Origin: Desertivirga brevis
GTDB taxonomy: Bacteria; Bacteroidota; Bacteroidia; Sphingobacteriales; Sphingobacteriaceae
DNA length: 64,000 nucleotides
Assembly: GCF_017355835.1 (NCBI RefSeq)
Contig: NZ_JAFEWF010000002.1
Coordinates: 186,001 to 250,000 of the forward strand
Direction of reading: 5' to 3'
The notes under the pieces are model-generated. The model made no database searches and was not told the DNA's origin. It was given only the letters and a program-made list of their open reading frames with translations. The stretch's first letter is position 1. Each line of letters starts with the position of its first letter. Position numbers and translations under genes: made by a program. Positions 51,895 to 61,495 of the stretch are shown here, piece by piece.

Positions 51895-54018
51895 ATGCCT
51901 TCATCAGCCCGGGAGATACTAAAAAAGTATTTCGGATACGATAATTTTCGTCCTCAGCAGGAGGACATTGTAAACCAAATAGTATCCGGAAACGATGTAT
52001 TGGTGCTAATGCCGACGGGTGGAGGGAAATCAATTTGCTATCAGGTTCCCGCGCTGATTCGGGACGGAGTTTGTATTGTTATTTCTCCCCTGATTTCATT
52101 AATGAAGGACCAGGTAGACGCCTTGCGATCAAATGGTATTGCAGCTGCATTTCTTAATAGTTCTCAAAGTTTTCAGGAACAGCAAGCTATTCTAGAATCC
52201 TGCTATAAAAAAGAGATTGCTCTTCTTTATGTTTCTCCAGAGAAATTGATAGGCGAGCTCACGATGATCACCCAAATGGCCCGGCCTTCAATGTTTGCCA
52301 TCGATGAGGCTCATTGTATTTCTGCATGGGGACATGATTTCCGGCCCGAGTATACTCAATTGGGACTTTTAAGGGAGAAGTTTAGTAATGTCCCTTTTGT
52401 CGCCCTGACTGCAACAGCAGATAAGGTTACTCGAAAAGACATTGTGAAACAGCTTAATCTTCGTAATCCTGAAATCTTCATTTCATCTTTCGATCGAAAA
52501 AATCTTAGTCTTGATGTGCGGGTAGGAGTAAAAACAAAGCAGAAGCTTCAGGAGATAGCCGAGTTTATTGATGTAAGAAGAGATAGCAGTGGCATTATTT
52601 ATTGCCTTAGCAGAAATACCTGCGAAGATGTAGCGCAGGCTTTGAAGAATTATGGAATAAACGCTGCTTTTTATCATGCGGGAATGCCAGCTGAGGCGCG
52701 GTCGAAGGTACAAGAGGAGTTTTTAAAAGACGAGCTGCAGGTTGTGTGTGCAACAGTTGCTTTTGGAATGGGTATTGATAAATCAAACGTGCGCTGGGTG
52801 ATCCATTACAACCTCCCTAAAAACATGGAAGGCTATTACCAGGAAATTGGAAGAGCCGGCCGAGATGGGTTACCCTCCGAAACTATCCTTTATTATAATT
52901 ATGCCGACTTATTAATGCTGAATAAGTTTGCTGCTGAAAGTGGCCAGTCGGAAATCAATTTAGAAAAGCTAAACCGGATACAGCATTACGCAGAGGCGGA
53001 TATTTGCCGAAGGAAGATCTTGCTAAACTACTTCTCCGAAAATTTAGAGCAGAACTGTGGTAATTGCGATGTGTGTAAAAATCCGCGTAAGCATTTCAAC
53101 GGAACAGTACTAGTGCAAAAAGCTTTATCAGCTATTGCAAGAATGGGTGAGAAGGAGGGTGCATCTATGTTAATCGACGTTTTAAGAGGGTCAAGAAAGG
53201 CTGAGGTTATAGAGGCTGGATATGATAAGTTGAAGACTCATGGAGTCGGCTCGGAGATTGGAGCGATAGATTGGCAGCGATATATTATGCAAATGCTTAA
53301 TCTGGGAATTATTGAGATGGCCTATGATGAGGACTTTGCTCTGAAAATTACCGCATATGGCCGCGATATACTTTTTGGTAAATCAAAGGCAGAATTAACT
53401 GTTCTACAACCCCTTGTTAAAAAGGAAAAATCAGTGGCTGCACCTAAAGCCGAAAGGTACAATCAGGAAGAAGAATTGTTTAATCGTTTACGGCAGGTTA
53501 GAAGACAGTTTTCACTGGAAGAAGATGTGCCTGCTTATGTAATTTTTAGTGATGCAACCTTGCAGCAGATGGCGAAGGAAAGGCCTCTGTCCCCATCTGA
53601 GATGCTTGAAATTTCAGGGGTAGGAGAGTTTAAGTTTGAGAAGTATGGCCAGGTTTTCCTTGATACTATCTCTGGCTTTATGGGAAGCACTGGAAATTTA
53701 AAACAAAAAGGAGATACCTATCTAGAAACGCTAACCCTGCTGAAAGAAGGTCTAACTGTTTCGCAGGTAGCCGCGAAAAGAAAGCTTCATGAAATGACTA
53801 TTTACTCACATATTGCTAACCTATATGTGAATAATAAAATTAAAAGTATCAACGCACTCGTAAGTTCTGAAGAGGTGGAAACAGTACGTGAGGCATCTAG
53901 AATACTTAATGAAAAAACAGCTCTTAAACCGCTCTATGAGTACTTGCATGAAGAAATCCCCTATCACAAAATTCGTCTTGCTCTGGCTGTAATCGAGCGG
54001 GAGGAACTAGTCAATTAG
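51895..54018 (+). CDS. recQ: ATP-dependent DNA helicase RecQ
   Basis: A 707-aa helicase. It has GYDNFRPQQEDIVNQI (motif 0), LMPTGGGKSICYQVPAL (I), AIDEAHCISAWGHDFRPEY (II), FVALTATAD (III) and YYQEIGRAGRDGLPSE (VI). The zinc site is CRRKILLNYF...CGNCDVC, then a winged helix, an HRDC domain (about 525-600) and a C-terminal HTH (VSQVAAKRKLHEMTIYSHI). It unwinds recombination and replication intermediates. The length and domain order are normal. Confidence 0.97.
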   Translation: MPSSAREILKKYFGYDNFRPQQEDIVNQIVSGNDVLVLMPTGGGKSICYQVPALIRDGVCIVISPLISLMKDQVDALRSNGIAAAFLNSSQSFQEQQAILESCYKKEIALLYVSPEKLIGELTMITQMARPSMFAIDEAHCISAWGHDFRPEYTQLGLLREKFSNVPFVALTATADKVTRKDIVKQLNLRNPEIFISSFDRKNLSLDVRVGVKTKQKLQEIAEFIDVRRDSSGIIYCLSRNTCEDVAQALKNYGINAAFYHAGMPAEARSKVQEEFLKDELQVVCATVAFGMGIDKSNVRWVIHYNLPKNMEGYYQEIGRAGRDGLPSETILYYNYADLLMLNKFAAESGQSEINLEKLNRIQHYAEADICRRKILLNYFSENLEQNCGNCDVCKNPRKHFNGTVLVQKALSAIARMGEKEGASMLIDVLRGSRKAEVIEAGYDKLKTHGVGSEIGAIDWQRYIMQMLNLGIIEMAYDEDFALKITAYGRDILFGKSKAELTVLQPLVKKEKSVAAPKAERYNQEEELFNRLRQVRRQFSLEEDVPAYVIFSDATLQQMAKERPLSPSEMLEISGVGEFKFEKYGQVFLDTISGFMGSTGNLKQKGDTYLETLTLLKEGLTVSQVAAKRKLHEMTIYSHIANLYVNNKIKSINALVSSEEVETVREASRILNEKTALKPLYEYLHEEIPYHKIRLALAVIEREELVN

Positions 54019-54046
54019 TTGATAATCTTTGCATTATTTTCAAAAA

Positions 54047-54077
54047 CTTGGCGGCAAAATTAAAATTTCTATATTTG
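54047..54077 (+). promoter_or_regulatory. Promoter of the O-methyltransferase gene
   Basis: CTTG (54047-54050), a 19-nt spacer, then TATATTTG (54070-54077), an exact TAnnTTTG box, only 5 nt before the ATG at 54083. The mRNA may have a very short leader. Confidence 0.55.
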
Positions 54078-54082
54078 CAGCC

Positions 54083-54718
54083 ATGGAACTGCTTACTGAG
54101 GGACTGCAGACCTACCTTGAGCAACACTGCGAACAAGAGTCGGAATTGCTTAGGTATATAAACCGTGAGACGCATTTGAAGGTGCCAATGCCCCGAATGC
54201 TTTCAGGGCATTACCAGGGTCGTGTCCTTTCTTTTCTAAGCAAACTAGCTTCTCCTAACAGAATTCTAGAAATCGGAACTTTTACTGGCTATGCTACTTT
54301 GTGTCTTGCTGAAGGGCTGACAGAAAGAGGGAGAATTTTCACCATTGATGTTAATGCAGAGTTGGAAGACAGGGTTAGGAGCTTCTTCCATAAATCAGAA
54401 TTTCATGACAAAATAGAATATATTATCGGGAATGCCGTTGAAGTGATTCCCCGATTGGATGAGTTATTTGATATCGTTTTTATCGATGCTGATAAAAAAA
54501 ATAATCAGACTTATTATGACCTTGTATTTGAGAAGGTAAGAAGCGGTGGGCTTATAATTGTCGATAATGTGCTGTGGAGTGGAAAGATTACCCAAGGTGC
54601 AAATGACAAGGATACCGAAAACATACGCCGTTTTAATGACACCGTAACTAATGATTCTCGTACAGAAAAGTTGATACTACCTGTACGCGATGGAGTATTC
54701 ATAATTCGTAAACTGTAA
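54083..54718 (+). CDS. SAM-dependent O-methyltransferase (class I, COMT-like)
   Basis: A 211-aa enzyme of the Methyltransf_3 family. I chose the ATG at 54083, just after the -7 box; a TTG at 54029 is unlikely. It has RILEIGTFTGYATLCLAEGL (SAM loop), IDVNAELED, DIVFIDADKKNNQTYYDLV (metal-binding Asp) and LIIVDNVLWSGKI. Substrates are catechol-like or ribosomal nucleotides in relatives; the actual one is unknown. Followed 3 nt later by a glucosaminidase gene. Confidence 0.92.
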   Translation: MELLTEGLQTYLEQHCEQESELLRYINRETHLKVPMPRMLSGHYQGRVLSFLSKLASPNRILEIGTFTGYATLCLAEGLTERGRIFTIDVNAELEDRVRSFFHKSEFHDKIEYIIGNAVEVIPRLDELFDIVFIDADKKNNQTYYDLVFEKVRSGGLIIVDNVLWSGKITQGANDKDTENIRRFNDTVTNDSRTEKLILPVRDGVFIIRKL

Positions 54719-54721
54719 ACT

Positions 54722-55408
54722 ATGCCAAAAAATTTATTGTTATTAGGCCTGTTAGTTACTTTTTTAGCAGGTACAGCATTAGGACAGACAGCTGCAGATA
54801 AGTATGTAGATTCTTATAAAGAGGCAGCAATACAAACAATGAATCAACATGGAGTGCCTGCTAGCATCATTCTTGGGATTGCTATTCATGAATCTGCAAG
54901 TGGAACAAGTAAAATTGCGAAATACCTGAACAATCACTTCGGCTTGAAAGGTAAAGGTGGCCCTAAGCCTATTGCATCTTCCTATAAGGGTTATGAGAGC
55001 GTGGAGCAATGCTATGGCGATTTTGTATCCTTTCTAAAAAAGCGCTTTAATACCTTATTTATCCACTGTCCTGGTGGCGACTATAAAAGGTGGGCATTAG
55101 GAATTCAAAAAGGTGGATACGCAGCCAGTCGTACTTGGGCCTACCAAGTGATGGGCATTATTAAGAAGTACAAGTTGTATGAGTATGATAATCCTATTCC
55201 AGAAAGTCTTAGACCTGTACAAAGCGTCGAAGCTGGTTCAGAGATGCAATCAGAAGAAACCTCTGGTCAGAAGTTTACGTATGAGGTAAGGCATGGGGAT
55301 ACGTTGGGCGCGATAGCAAAGAAATTCAACACTACCGTAAAAGCAATCCTTGAAAAAAATAGTTTAAAAACATCTAGCCTGAGTATTGGTCAGGTTTTAC
55401 AGTTGTAA
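54722..55408 (+). CDS. Secreted glucosaminidase with LysM domain (I)
   Basis: A 228-aa protein with a signal peptide (LLGLLVTFLAGTALGQ). The GH73-like domain has HGVPASIILGIAIHESASGTSKIAKYLNNHFGLKG with a catalytic Glu in IHESA. A C-terminal LysM (YEVRHGDTLGAIAKKFNTTVKAIL) binds peptidoglycan. It should cleave glycan strands during wall growth or separation. It is paired with the similar gene 6 nt downstream, probably by duplication. Confidence 0.93.
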   Translation: MPKNLLLLGLLVTFLAGTALGQTAADKYVDSYKEAAIQTMNQHGVPASIILGIAIHESASGTSKIAKYLNNHFGLKGKGGPKPIASSYKGYESVEQCYGDFVSFLKKRFNTLFIHCPGGDYKRWALGIQKGGYAASRTWAYQVMGIIKKYKLYEYDNPIPESLRPVQSVEAGSEMQSEETSGQKFTYEVRHGDTLGAIAKKFNTTVKAILEKNSLKTSSLSIGQVLQL

Positions 55409-55414
55409 TACTTA

Positions 55415-56236
55415 ATGAAAAGATTAATTCTGTTATTATGTGCAGGACTATCGGTTTCTTGCACTACTACCCGAATTGTAGCAAAGACGCCACCTGCGAG
55501 TAAGAAAGAACCACAGAAAACAGTGGTTTTTAAAGAAAATAAGTTAGAAAAGAGAACATCAGCTGACGATTATATCCTTCGTTTCCGTGATATTGCTATC
55601 GATGAGATGACCAGAAACGGGATTCCTGCCAGTATAACCCTAGCTCAAGGTTTATTAGAATCAGGTAATGGAAATGGCATTTTGGCTTTGCAAGCAAACA
55701 ATCATTTTGGTATCAAATGTAATACTGATTGGACAGGGCCGACTATGTTGAAAGACGATGATGCTCCTGATGAGTGTTTTCGTGTCTATAATTCGCCAGA
55801 GGAATCGTATAGAGACCATTCTGAGTTTTTAAAGAGAAAGCGTTATGCACCCCTTTTTGAATTGGATAGGAATGATTATAAAGGCTGGGCATATGGGCTT
55901 AAGAAAGCCGGTTATGCAACTAACCCTCGCTATGCTGAGTTACTTATCGGGATCATTGAACGTTACGGGCTAGATCAGTACGATAAAGAAGAACGGAGCT
56001 TAATTGCGCAAGTAAAACGGGAGGAGAAGGTTTTGAAGGAGATTTCTTCGGAGGCCTCATTGCCGCCGCAAGTGGAAAAGGCACCAGTGGCAATGAAGGT
56101 TTATGAAGTAAAAGTTGGAGATACCATTTATTCGATCAGTAGAAAGTTTAGCCTTTCAGTTGATGATATAAAAATATTAAACTCTATTCAAGGTTCTGAG
56201 ATCAAACCAGGTCAATTGCTTCTTGTTTCTAAGTAG
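55415..56236 (+). CDS. Glucosaminidase-LysM lipoprotein (II)
   Basis: A 273-aa lipoprotein (lipobox LSVSC). The glucosaminidase domain has GIPASITLAQGLLESGNGNGILALQANNHFGIKC with catalytic Glu in LLESG, then EESYRDHSEFLKRKRYAPLF. The C-terminal LysM is YEVKVGDTIYSISRKFSLSVDDI. It is similar to the preceding protein but lipid-anchored. Together they suggest locally duplicated wall hydrolases with different placement. Confidence 0.93.
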   Translation: MKRLILLLCAGLSVSCTTTRIVAKTPPASKKEPQKTVVFKENKLEKRTSADDYILRFRDIAIDEMTRNGIPASITLAQGLLESGNGNGILALQANNHFGIKCNTDWTGPTMLKDDDAPDECFRVYNSPEESYRDHSEFLKRKRYAPLFELDRNDYKGWAYGLKKAGYATNPRYAELLIGIIERYGLDQYDKEERSLIAQVKREEKVLKEISSEASLPPQVEKAPVAMKVYEVKVGDTIYSISRKFSLSVDDIKILNSIQGSEIKPGQLLLVSK

Positions 56237-56293
56237 GTTAATGAATGTTAAATTGCATTTTATTAAATGCATAAGCATTAATTTTACGATAAC

Positions 56294-57049
56294 TTGAAAA
56301 AAGCAACACTATTTTTTTTCCTGATTTTTCTGGCTGTTGAAATGTTCGCTCAAACCGGACAGGTGCAGGGGGTGGTTTTTGATAAGGATAGCAAACAGCG
56401 CCTATCAAGAGTATATATATATAATCTTAGAACGCATAAAGGATTCTATAATAACGGCAAAGGCGAATTTTACACTAATGCCGTTGCTAATGGCGATACC
56501 TTAATTGCTGCATTACAGGGCTACACTGTCGATACTGTAAGGGTGCAATCAAATACTGCTATTTTTCACTTAAGGCGTCTTAGTATCCTATTAAGAGATG
56601 TCGTTATCAGGGATACTATAAAAGGTCCTCGAGAGCGGTATAAAGATAATCAGGAAGCTTACAAAGACATTTATCGTAAGGGTAATCCGGGAGACTTTTT
56701 AAGGATCGGTGGGGCAAATGGAGCAGGTGTGGGCTTAAGTGTAGACGCCTTGTGGAGCTTGTTGAGCCGTGAGGGGAAGAATGCCCGTTATTTACAGAAG
56801 ATCCTTGAGCGTGATTATCATGAAATGATCATAGACTATCGATTTACTAAAAGGCTGGTCTCTTCAATTACAGGTTTGCAAGAAAAGGATTTGCAGGACT
56901 TCATGCAACAGTACCGTCCCTCTTACTACTTCGTTCTTGATGCTAACGATTATAGTCTTATAGCTTATATCAAAGAATCCTATGCTCGGTATAAACAAAA
57001 TCCAAGAGCGAATCGACTTCCTCCGCTAAAATTCAGTGGTACTGAATGA
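56294..57049 (+). CDS. Exported carboxypeptidase-regulatory-like domain protein
   Basis: A 251-aa protein starting at TTG 56294, giving the signal peptide KKATLFFFLIFLAVEMFAQ; no better ATG is available. The domain GQVQGVVFDKDSKQRLSRVYI is CarboxypepD_reg-like. The rest (RYKDNQEAYKDIYRKGNPGDF, LQEKDLQDFMQQYRPSYYFVLDANDYSLIAYI) is typical of a Bacteroidota family of unknown function. It overlaps the next gene by 4 nt (ATGA), so the pair is translationally coupled. Confidence 0.8.
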   Translation: MKKATLFFFLIFLAVEMFAQTGQVQGVVFDKDSKQRLSRVYIYNLRTHKGFYNNGKGEFYTNAVANGDTLIAALQGYTVDTVRVQSNTAIFHLRRLSILLRDVVIRDTIKGPRERYKDNQEAYKDIYRKGNPGDFLRIGGANGAGVGLSVDALWSLLSREGKNARYLQKILERDYHEMIIDYRFTKRLVSSITGLQEKDLQDFMQQYRPSYYFVLDANDYSLIAYIKESYARYKQNPRANRLPPLKFSGTE

Positions 57050-57372
57050 AGTTTCCGGTAGTACATATTCCGTTCTTGCCTGCAGCCGGAATGGCAGTCT
57101 TTCCGTTTATCCTGGTTAAAATCAAGCATTATAAAAAGGATGAATTGTTGTTAAGGCATGAAAAGATACATTTGATTCAGCAATTAGAGCTATTGGTTCT
57201 GCCATTCTATCTTATATACTTCTTCCATTACTTTATTAATCTTATAAAATACCGCGAACACAATAAAGCCTACATGAATATAGTTTTTGAAAAGGAAGCA
57301 TATCAGAGGGAGGGGGAAGCCGATTATTTGAAGAAGAGAAAGCTCTGGTCCTGGATAAATTACTTTAATTAA
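57046..57372 (+). CDS. Small membrane-associated protein with HExxH-like motif
   Basis: A 108-aa protein of unknown function. It has HEKIHLIQQLELLVLPFYLIYF: the HEKIH triad fits HExxH and is followed by a hydrophobic segment. A downstream acidic stretch (FEKEAYQREGEADYL) could supply a third ligand. It resembles a short membrane metalloprotease, but its length is small and no family can be named. Coupled to the upstream exported protein. Confidence 0.65.
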   Translation: MKFPVVHIPFLPAAGMAVFPFILVKIKHYKKDELLLRHEKIHLIQQLELLVLPFYLIYFFHYFINLIKYREHNKAYMNIVFEKEAYQREGEADYLKKRKLWSWINYFN

Positions 57373-57413
57373 CTGCCGGTTTTAACTGGCATAAATTTCT
57401 TTTCTTTGTACCG

Positions 57414-58400
57414 ATGCTGCGATTGCTGAACTGTTTAATGCTAATGATGATTGTTTCTGTGTGTTATGCGCAGAAGAAAGCCGATTCCATTGATATTTCA
57501 AGTCTAAAACTTTATCCTAAAAAAAATCCACTGCCGGCGCGCAGGCCAGTTTTGCAATTACAAGCAGTACAAATCCCTGAAGCAGATCTTAAATTGAAAG
57601 TAAACTATTGGAGAAACTGGGTCACCTTTGGGATAAATGTCAACCAGGCCGCGTTTAGTGATAATTGGAGTGGGGGAGGAGTAAATTCTATTGCCGTAGG
57701 CACACAATTTAATTATAAGACTGACTATACACGCGACTATAAGAATTATGTGTCTGAGCTGATCTTGCAATACGGGAAATTGAAAAACCGGGATCAGATG
57801 CAGCGGAAAACAAATGACAGGATCTTTTGGGATAATAAAGTTGGTCTGAAGCTTTCTACTAATTGGAACTTTTTTGGCTCACTTAACTTTGAATCTCAAT
57901 TCGACCAGGGCTACAACTATAGTAAAGGTAAAACAGGGGAGGAAATCAGAACCTTGATCTCTAAATTCATGTCTCCCGGTTACCTAACCGAGTCGTTAGG
58001 TTTCGAGTATAAACCTGGAAAATCCTTCTCCTTACGTATAGGTACTGGAACAGCGCGGCAAACGTTTGTTTTAGATACTACGCTCTATCGTAATAATTCT
58101 AAGAATTTTGGGGTTCCTATTGGCAGACGAATGAGGAATGAGTTGGCCTTTCAACTCGTAACTAATTATGAGAAGGAGGTCTTTGAAAATATAAATTTAA
58201 AAGCAAGATATAGCATGTTCGCTAATTATCATAGGCTCAGTAATATGGATAGCAGGTTGGATGCCACCGTTGCTGCAAGGGTAAATCGTCTTGTTAACGT
58301 AACAGTAACTGGAATTGCTATCTATGATGACGACCAAAGTGACAAAATACAATCGAGCCAAACTCTGGCCCTTGGTCTTATTTATAAATTTCCGCGCTAA
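57414..58400 (+). CDS. DUF3078-type outer-membrane-like protein
   Basis: A 328-aa protein with a signal peptide (LLNCLMLMMIVSVCYAQ). It is a beta-rich DUF3078 member, with NYWRNWVTFGINVNQAAFSDNWSGGGVNSIA and repeated amphipathic strands ending in LALGLIYKFPR with a positively charged end. Probably an outer-membrane barrel of unknown function. Conserved in Bacteroidota; no partner is obvious. Confidence 0.85.
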   Translation: MLRLLNCLMLMMIVSVCYAQKKADSIDISSLKLYPKKNPLPARRPVLQLQAVQIPEADLKLKVNYWRNWVTFGINVNQAAFSDNWSGGGVNSIAVGTQFNYKTDYTRDYKNYVSELILQYGKLKNRDQMQRKTNDRIFWDNKVGLKLSTNWNFFGSLNFESQFDQGYNYSKGKTGEEIRTLISKFMSPGYLTESLGFEYKPGKSFSLRIGTGTARQTFVLDTTLYRNNSKNFGVPIGRRMRNELAFQLVTNYEKEVFENINLKARYSMFANYHRLSNMDSRLDATVAARVNRLVNVTVTGIAIYDDDQSDKIQSSQTLALGLIYKFPR

Positions 58401-58506
58401 TAAAACCCGCAGGATAACTTTACGTTCTGTATCTATTTAGTTGTAAAACAGCGTCTGCAGACGAAATAGATTTGTATTTGCTAATTATGCAAAAGCAAAA
58501 ATTGCG

Positions 58507-58514
58507 TAAGTTTG
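58507..58514 (+). promoter_or_regulatory. -7 box of the ffh promoter
   Basis: TAAGTTTG matches TAnnTTTG, 23 nt upstream of the ffh ATG. Confidence 0.6.
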
Positions 58515-58537
58515 CACCTCTTTAAAGCATAAGTAAT

Positions 58538-59881
58538 ATGTTTGAAAATTTACAGGATAAACTCGACAGAGCATTTAAGGTTCTGAAGGGACAAGGTTCT
58601 ATTACAGAAATCAACGTGGCTGAAACCATGAAAGAGATTAGAAAAGCTCTTTTGGACGCCGACGTAAACTATAAAACAGCAAAAGCCTTTACAGATGAAG
58701 TAAAGCAAAAAGCACTTGGAGAAAATGTTCTCACTTCGATTTCTCCTGGTCAGTTGCTAACTAAAATAATGAATGATGAGCTTACCGCTTTGATGGGAGG
58801 CTCCGTTTCTGAAATCAGTTTTCCTTCCAATCCCACAGTTATTTTAATCGCCGGATTGAACGGTGCTGGTAAAACTACCTTCTCAGGAAAGTTAGCAAAC
58901 TTCTTAAAAACTAAAAAAGGTAAGAAGGTCCTTCTGGTAGCAGGAGACGTTTATCGTCCTGCGGCGATCGATCAATTGCAGGTTTTGGGGCAACAGATCG
59001 ATGTACCAGTATATGCGAACCTTGGATCAAAGGATCCGATTGCGATTGCAGAAGAAGGTATTGCTGAAGCAAAGCGTATCGGTGCAACCGTAGTAATTCT
59101 GGATACTGCTGGGCGTTTAGCTATTGACGAGGAAATGATGAATGAGATAGCTGCGGTAAAATCTCGCACTAATCCTCATGAAATCCTTTTTGTTGTGGAT
59201 GCAATGACCGGACAGGATGCTGTAAATACAGCGAAGGCATTTAATGATCGTCTTGACTTCTCAGGTGTTGTACTAACTAAATTAGACGGTGATACTCGTG
59301 GTGGTGCCGCTCTTTCGATTAAGTCTGTTGTAAACAAGCCTATTAAATTCATTGGTACTGGTGAGAAGATGGAAGCCCTGGATGTTTTTTATCCGGATCG
59401 CATGGCTTCCAGGATCCTGGGTATGGGTGATGTTGTTTCACTTGTAGAGCGTGCTCAGCAGCAGTTTGATGAGAAACAGGCTGCTGAACTTCAGAAGAAG
59501 ATTCGCAAGAACAAATTCGACTTCAACGATTTCCTTGGTCAAATCCAGCAAATCAAAAAGATGGGTAATATGAAGGATCTGATGGGCATGATCCCGGGAG
59601 TTGGAAAGGCGATTAAAGACGTTGATATAGATGATAATGCTTTCAAACCTATCGAGGCAATCATTCAATCAATGACACCTTTTGAACGTGAAAATCCAGA
59701 TTCTATCAATCCGAGTCGCCGTAATCGTATTGCTAAAGGAGCAGGTAGAGATCTTCAGGAAGTAAACAAGCTAATTAAACAGTTTGAGGATATGCGAAAG
59801 GTAATGAAGCAATTCAGTAACCCTGCACAGATGGCTAAAATGATGAAGGGTATGCCGAAAATGCCGATGGGTAAGAGGTAA
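58538..59881 (+). CDS. ffh: Signal recognition particle protein Ffh
   Basis: A 447-aa GTPase that delivers nascent membrane proteins to the translocon. The N domain (about 1-95) is followed by the G domain with GLNGAGKTTFSGKLA (G1), DVYRPAAIDQLQ, DTAGRLAIDEEMM (G3) and TKLDGDTRGGAALSI (G4), then a Met-rich M domain (MKDLMGMIPGVGKAIKD and a C-terminal run of Met/Lys) that binds signal peptides and 4.5S RNA. The length is normal. Terminator follows. Confidence 0.98.
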   Translation: MFENLQDKLDRAFKVLKGQGSITEINVAETMKEIRKALLDADVNYKTAKAFTDEVKQKALGENVLTSISPGQLLTKIMNDELTALMGGSVSEISFPSNPTVILIAGLNGAGKTTFSGKLANFLKTKKGKKVLLVAGDVYRPAAIDQLQVLGQQIDVPVYANLGSKDPIAIAEEGIAEAKRIGATVVILDTAGRLAIDEEMMNEIAAVKSRTNPHEILFVVDAMTGQDAVNTAKAFNDRLDFSGVVLTKLDGDTRGGAALSIKSVVNKPIKFIGTGEKMEALDVFYPDRMASRILGMGDVVSLVERAQQQFDEKQAAELQKKIRKNKFDFNDFLGQIQQIKKMGNMKDLMGMIPGVGKAIKDVDIDDNAFKPIEAIIQSMTPFERENPDSINPSRRNRIAKGAGRDLQEVNKLIKQFEDMRKVMKQFSNPAQMAKMMKGMPKMPMGKR

Positions 59882-59900
59882 GTAATTAAAGAAGAAATAT

Positions 59901-59940
59901 AAAAAAACCGGCTAAGATGTTCTCAGCCGGTTTTTTTATT
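59901..59940 (+). terminator. Terminator after ffh
   Basis: AAAAAAACCGGCT (59901-59913) pairs with AGCCGGTTTTTTT (59925-59937); an 11-nt loop and T-tract follow the usual pattern. Confidence 0.93.
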
Positions 59941-59960
59941 GATAAAAATATTTACCAATT

Positions 59961-60089
59961 CTATTTCAAAAGCCTTTTTGTTCCTTTGATTTTATAAACG
60001 TCGGGTACTTTCCCTGCCCATATAAGAGGGTAATTTGCAACATGTACTTTTTGATATTTAATAAAGTTATCAAAGGGTTCTCCTGTTAC
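59961..60089 (-). pseudogene. Possible gene remnant downstream of murF
   Basis: On the minus strand this 42-codon frame reads GEPFDNFIKYQKVHVANYPL... and ends KGTKRLLK before TAG, with protein-like composition. An in-frame TAA lies just before it and no start codon is present. It may be the C-terminal stub of a lost gene; chance openness over 42 codons cannot be excluded. Confidence 0.3.
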
Positions 60090-60105
60090 TTAGCTAGCTA
60101 AGGGT

Positions 60106-61404
60106 TTAAAGTAAGTTTGCCAGATTTTCCAACCGCATTCCTCTCGATCCTTTAATTAGTACTGTGGCATTTATCAATGGATTTAACTTCAGATATTCCA
60201 TGGCGTCGGTTGTCGATTCGAAAAAGTTACCGGGAAAATTATTTTTACCTTTATAGAACTCCTTACCGATGAAAATGCGGTCAGTGGCATTTGTTGAACT
60301 TGCTTTACTTAGTATAGCGATGTGTTCCTGTGCAGATTCATCACCGAGCTCAAACATATCACCCAAAATAATCACTTTGTTATCCGACTGTAAGCTTTCA
60401 AAGTTCTCTAAAGCAACCGCCATGCTACTTGGATTTGCGTTATAGTAGTCGCAGATCAAAGTGTTCCTGTCTGTTTTTGTAACCTGAGAGCGGTTATTAC
60501 CAGGAACATAAGACATAATTCCCTCATTAATAGCTGAGGGACTAAGATTGAAATGTAATCCTAACGTGGCTGCAGCAAGAATATTTTCGAGATTGTAAGC
60601 TCCTGTCAAATTGGTTTTTACAGAATAAGCTGAGTCTTTATTCTTCCAGGTAACCTTTAGATATGGATCGTTTTCTGTTATCTCTCCGCTAACTTCGCTA
60701 CCTTCAGCATTACCATAAAATATAATGTTCTGGAGGTTTTTGTTTTCCGACATTTCCAGCAAGTGAGGATTTGTCTTGTTTGTAAATATGGTTCCACCGC
60801 TAGACTTTAAAAAATCATATAGTTCGCCTTTCCCCTTTTTTACTCCCTCAAATCCTCCAAAACCTTCCAAATGAGCCTTTCCTACATTAGTAATAAGCCC
60901 ATGAGTTGGTTGAGCTATTGAGGAAAGAAAACCAATTTCTTTCTGATGATTAGCACCCATCTCAATAATTGCCAATTCAATATCCTTACCAATTGCTAAA
61001 AGTGTAAGTGGGACACCAATGTGATTATTAAGGTTTCCCTGCGTAGCGTAGGTCTTATACTTTTGCGAAAGCACTGAATTTAAGAGTTCTTTTGTGGTAG
61101 TTTTTCCATTAGTTCCAGTTATCCCAATGAACGGAATTGTTAACTGTTTTCTATGGTACCTTGCAAGCTCTTGCAGCGCGACGAGAACGTCTTCCACCAC
61201 CAAGTATCTATCGTCTTTTTTAACTTTAGGATCGTCTATAACGGCATACTCAGCTCCTTCATTTATTGCCATTTCTGCAAATGCATTACCATCGAAATTA
61301 TCGCCTTTTAAGGCAAAGAATAAACATCCTTTTACAATTTTTCTTGTATCGGTGCATACGGTTGGATACTGAAGGTAAATGTTGTAAAGTTCTTCTGTTG
61401 TCAT
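60106..61404 (-). CDS. murF: UDP-N-acetylmuramoyl-tripeptide--D-alanyl-D-alanine ligase
   Basis: A 432-aa Mur ligase that adds D-Ala-D-Ala to the peptidoglycan precursor. I chose the ATG at 61404 (MTTEELYNIYLQYPTVCTDT); nine residues upstream are unlikely. It has ITGTNGKTTTKELLNSVL (ATP), NHIGVPLTLLAI and EMGANHQKEIGFL, with the C-terminal ILGDMFELGDESAQEH. The length is slightly below the common 450. It is divergent from the M14 gene across 91 bp. Confidence 0.95.
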   Translation of the reverse strand: MTTEELYNIYLQYPTVCTDTRKIVKGCLFFALKGDNFDGNAFAEMAINEGAEYAVIDDPKVKKDDRYLVVEDVLVALQELARYHRKQLTIPFIGITGTNGKTTTKELLNSVLSQKYKTYATQGNLNNHIGVPLTLLAIGKDIELAIIEMGANHQKEIGFLSSIAQPTHGLITNVGKAHLEGFGGFEGVKKGKGELYDFLKSSGGTIFTNKTNPHLLEMSENKNLQNIIFYGNAEGSEVSGEITENDPYLKVTWKNKDSAYSVKTNLTGAYNLENILAAATLGLHFNLSPSAINEGIMSYVPGNNRSQVTKTDRNTLICDYYNANPSSMAVALENFESLQSDNKVIILGDMFELGDESAQEHIAILSKASSTNATDRIFIGKEFYKGKNNFPGNFFESTTDAMEYLKLNPLINATVLIKGSRGMRLENLANLL

Positions 61405-61495
61405 GGCTTTCCAATTGTTGCAATAATACATCTAAATCTATTTTAAATAAAGAATGTTCTTCCTAAATGCTATCAATAAGTGATAGATTAGTAAT

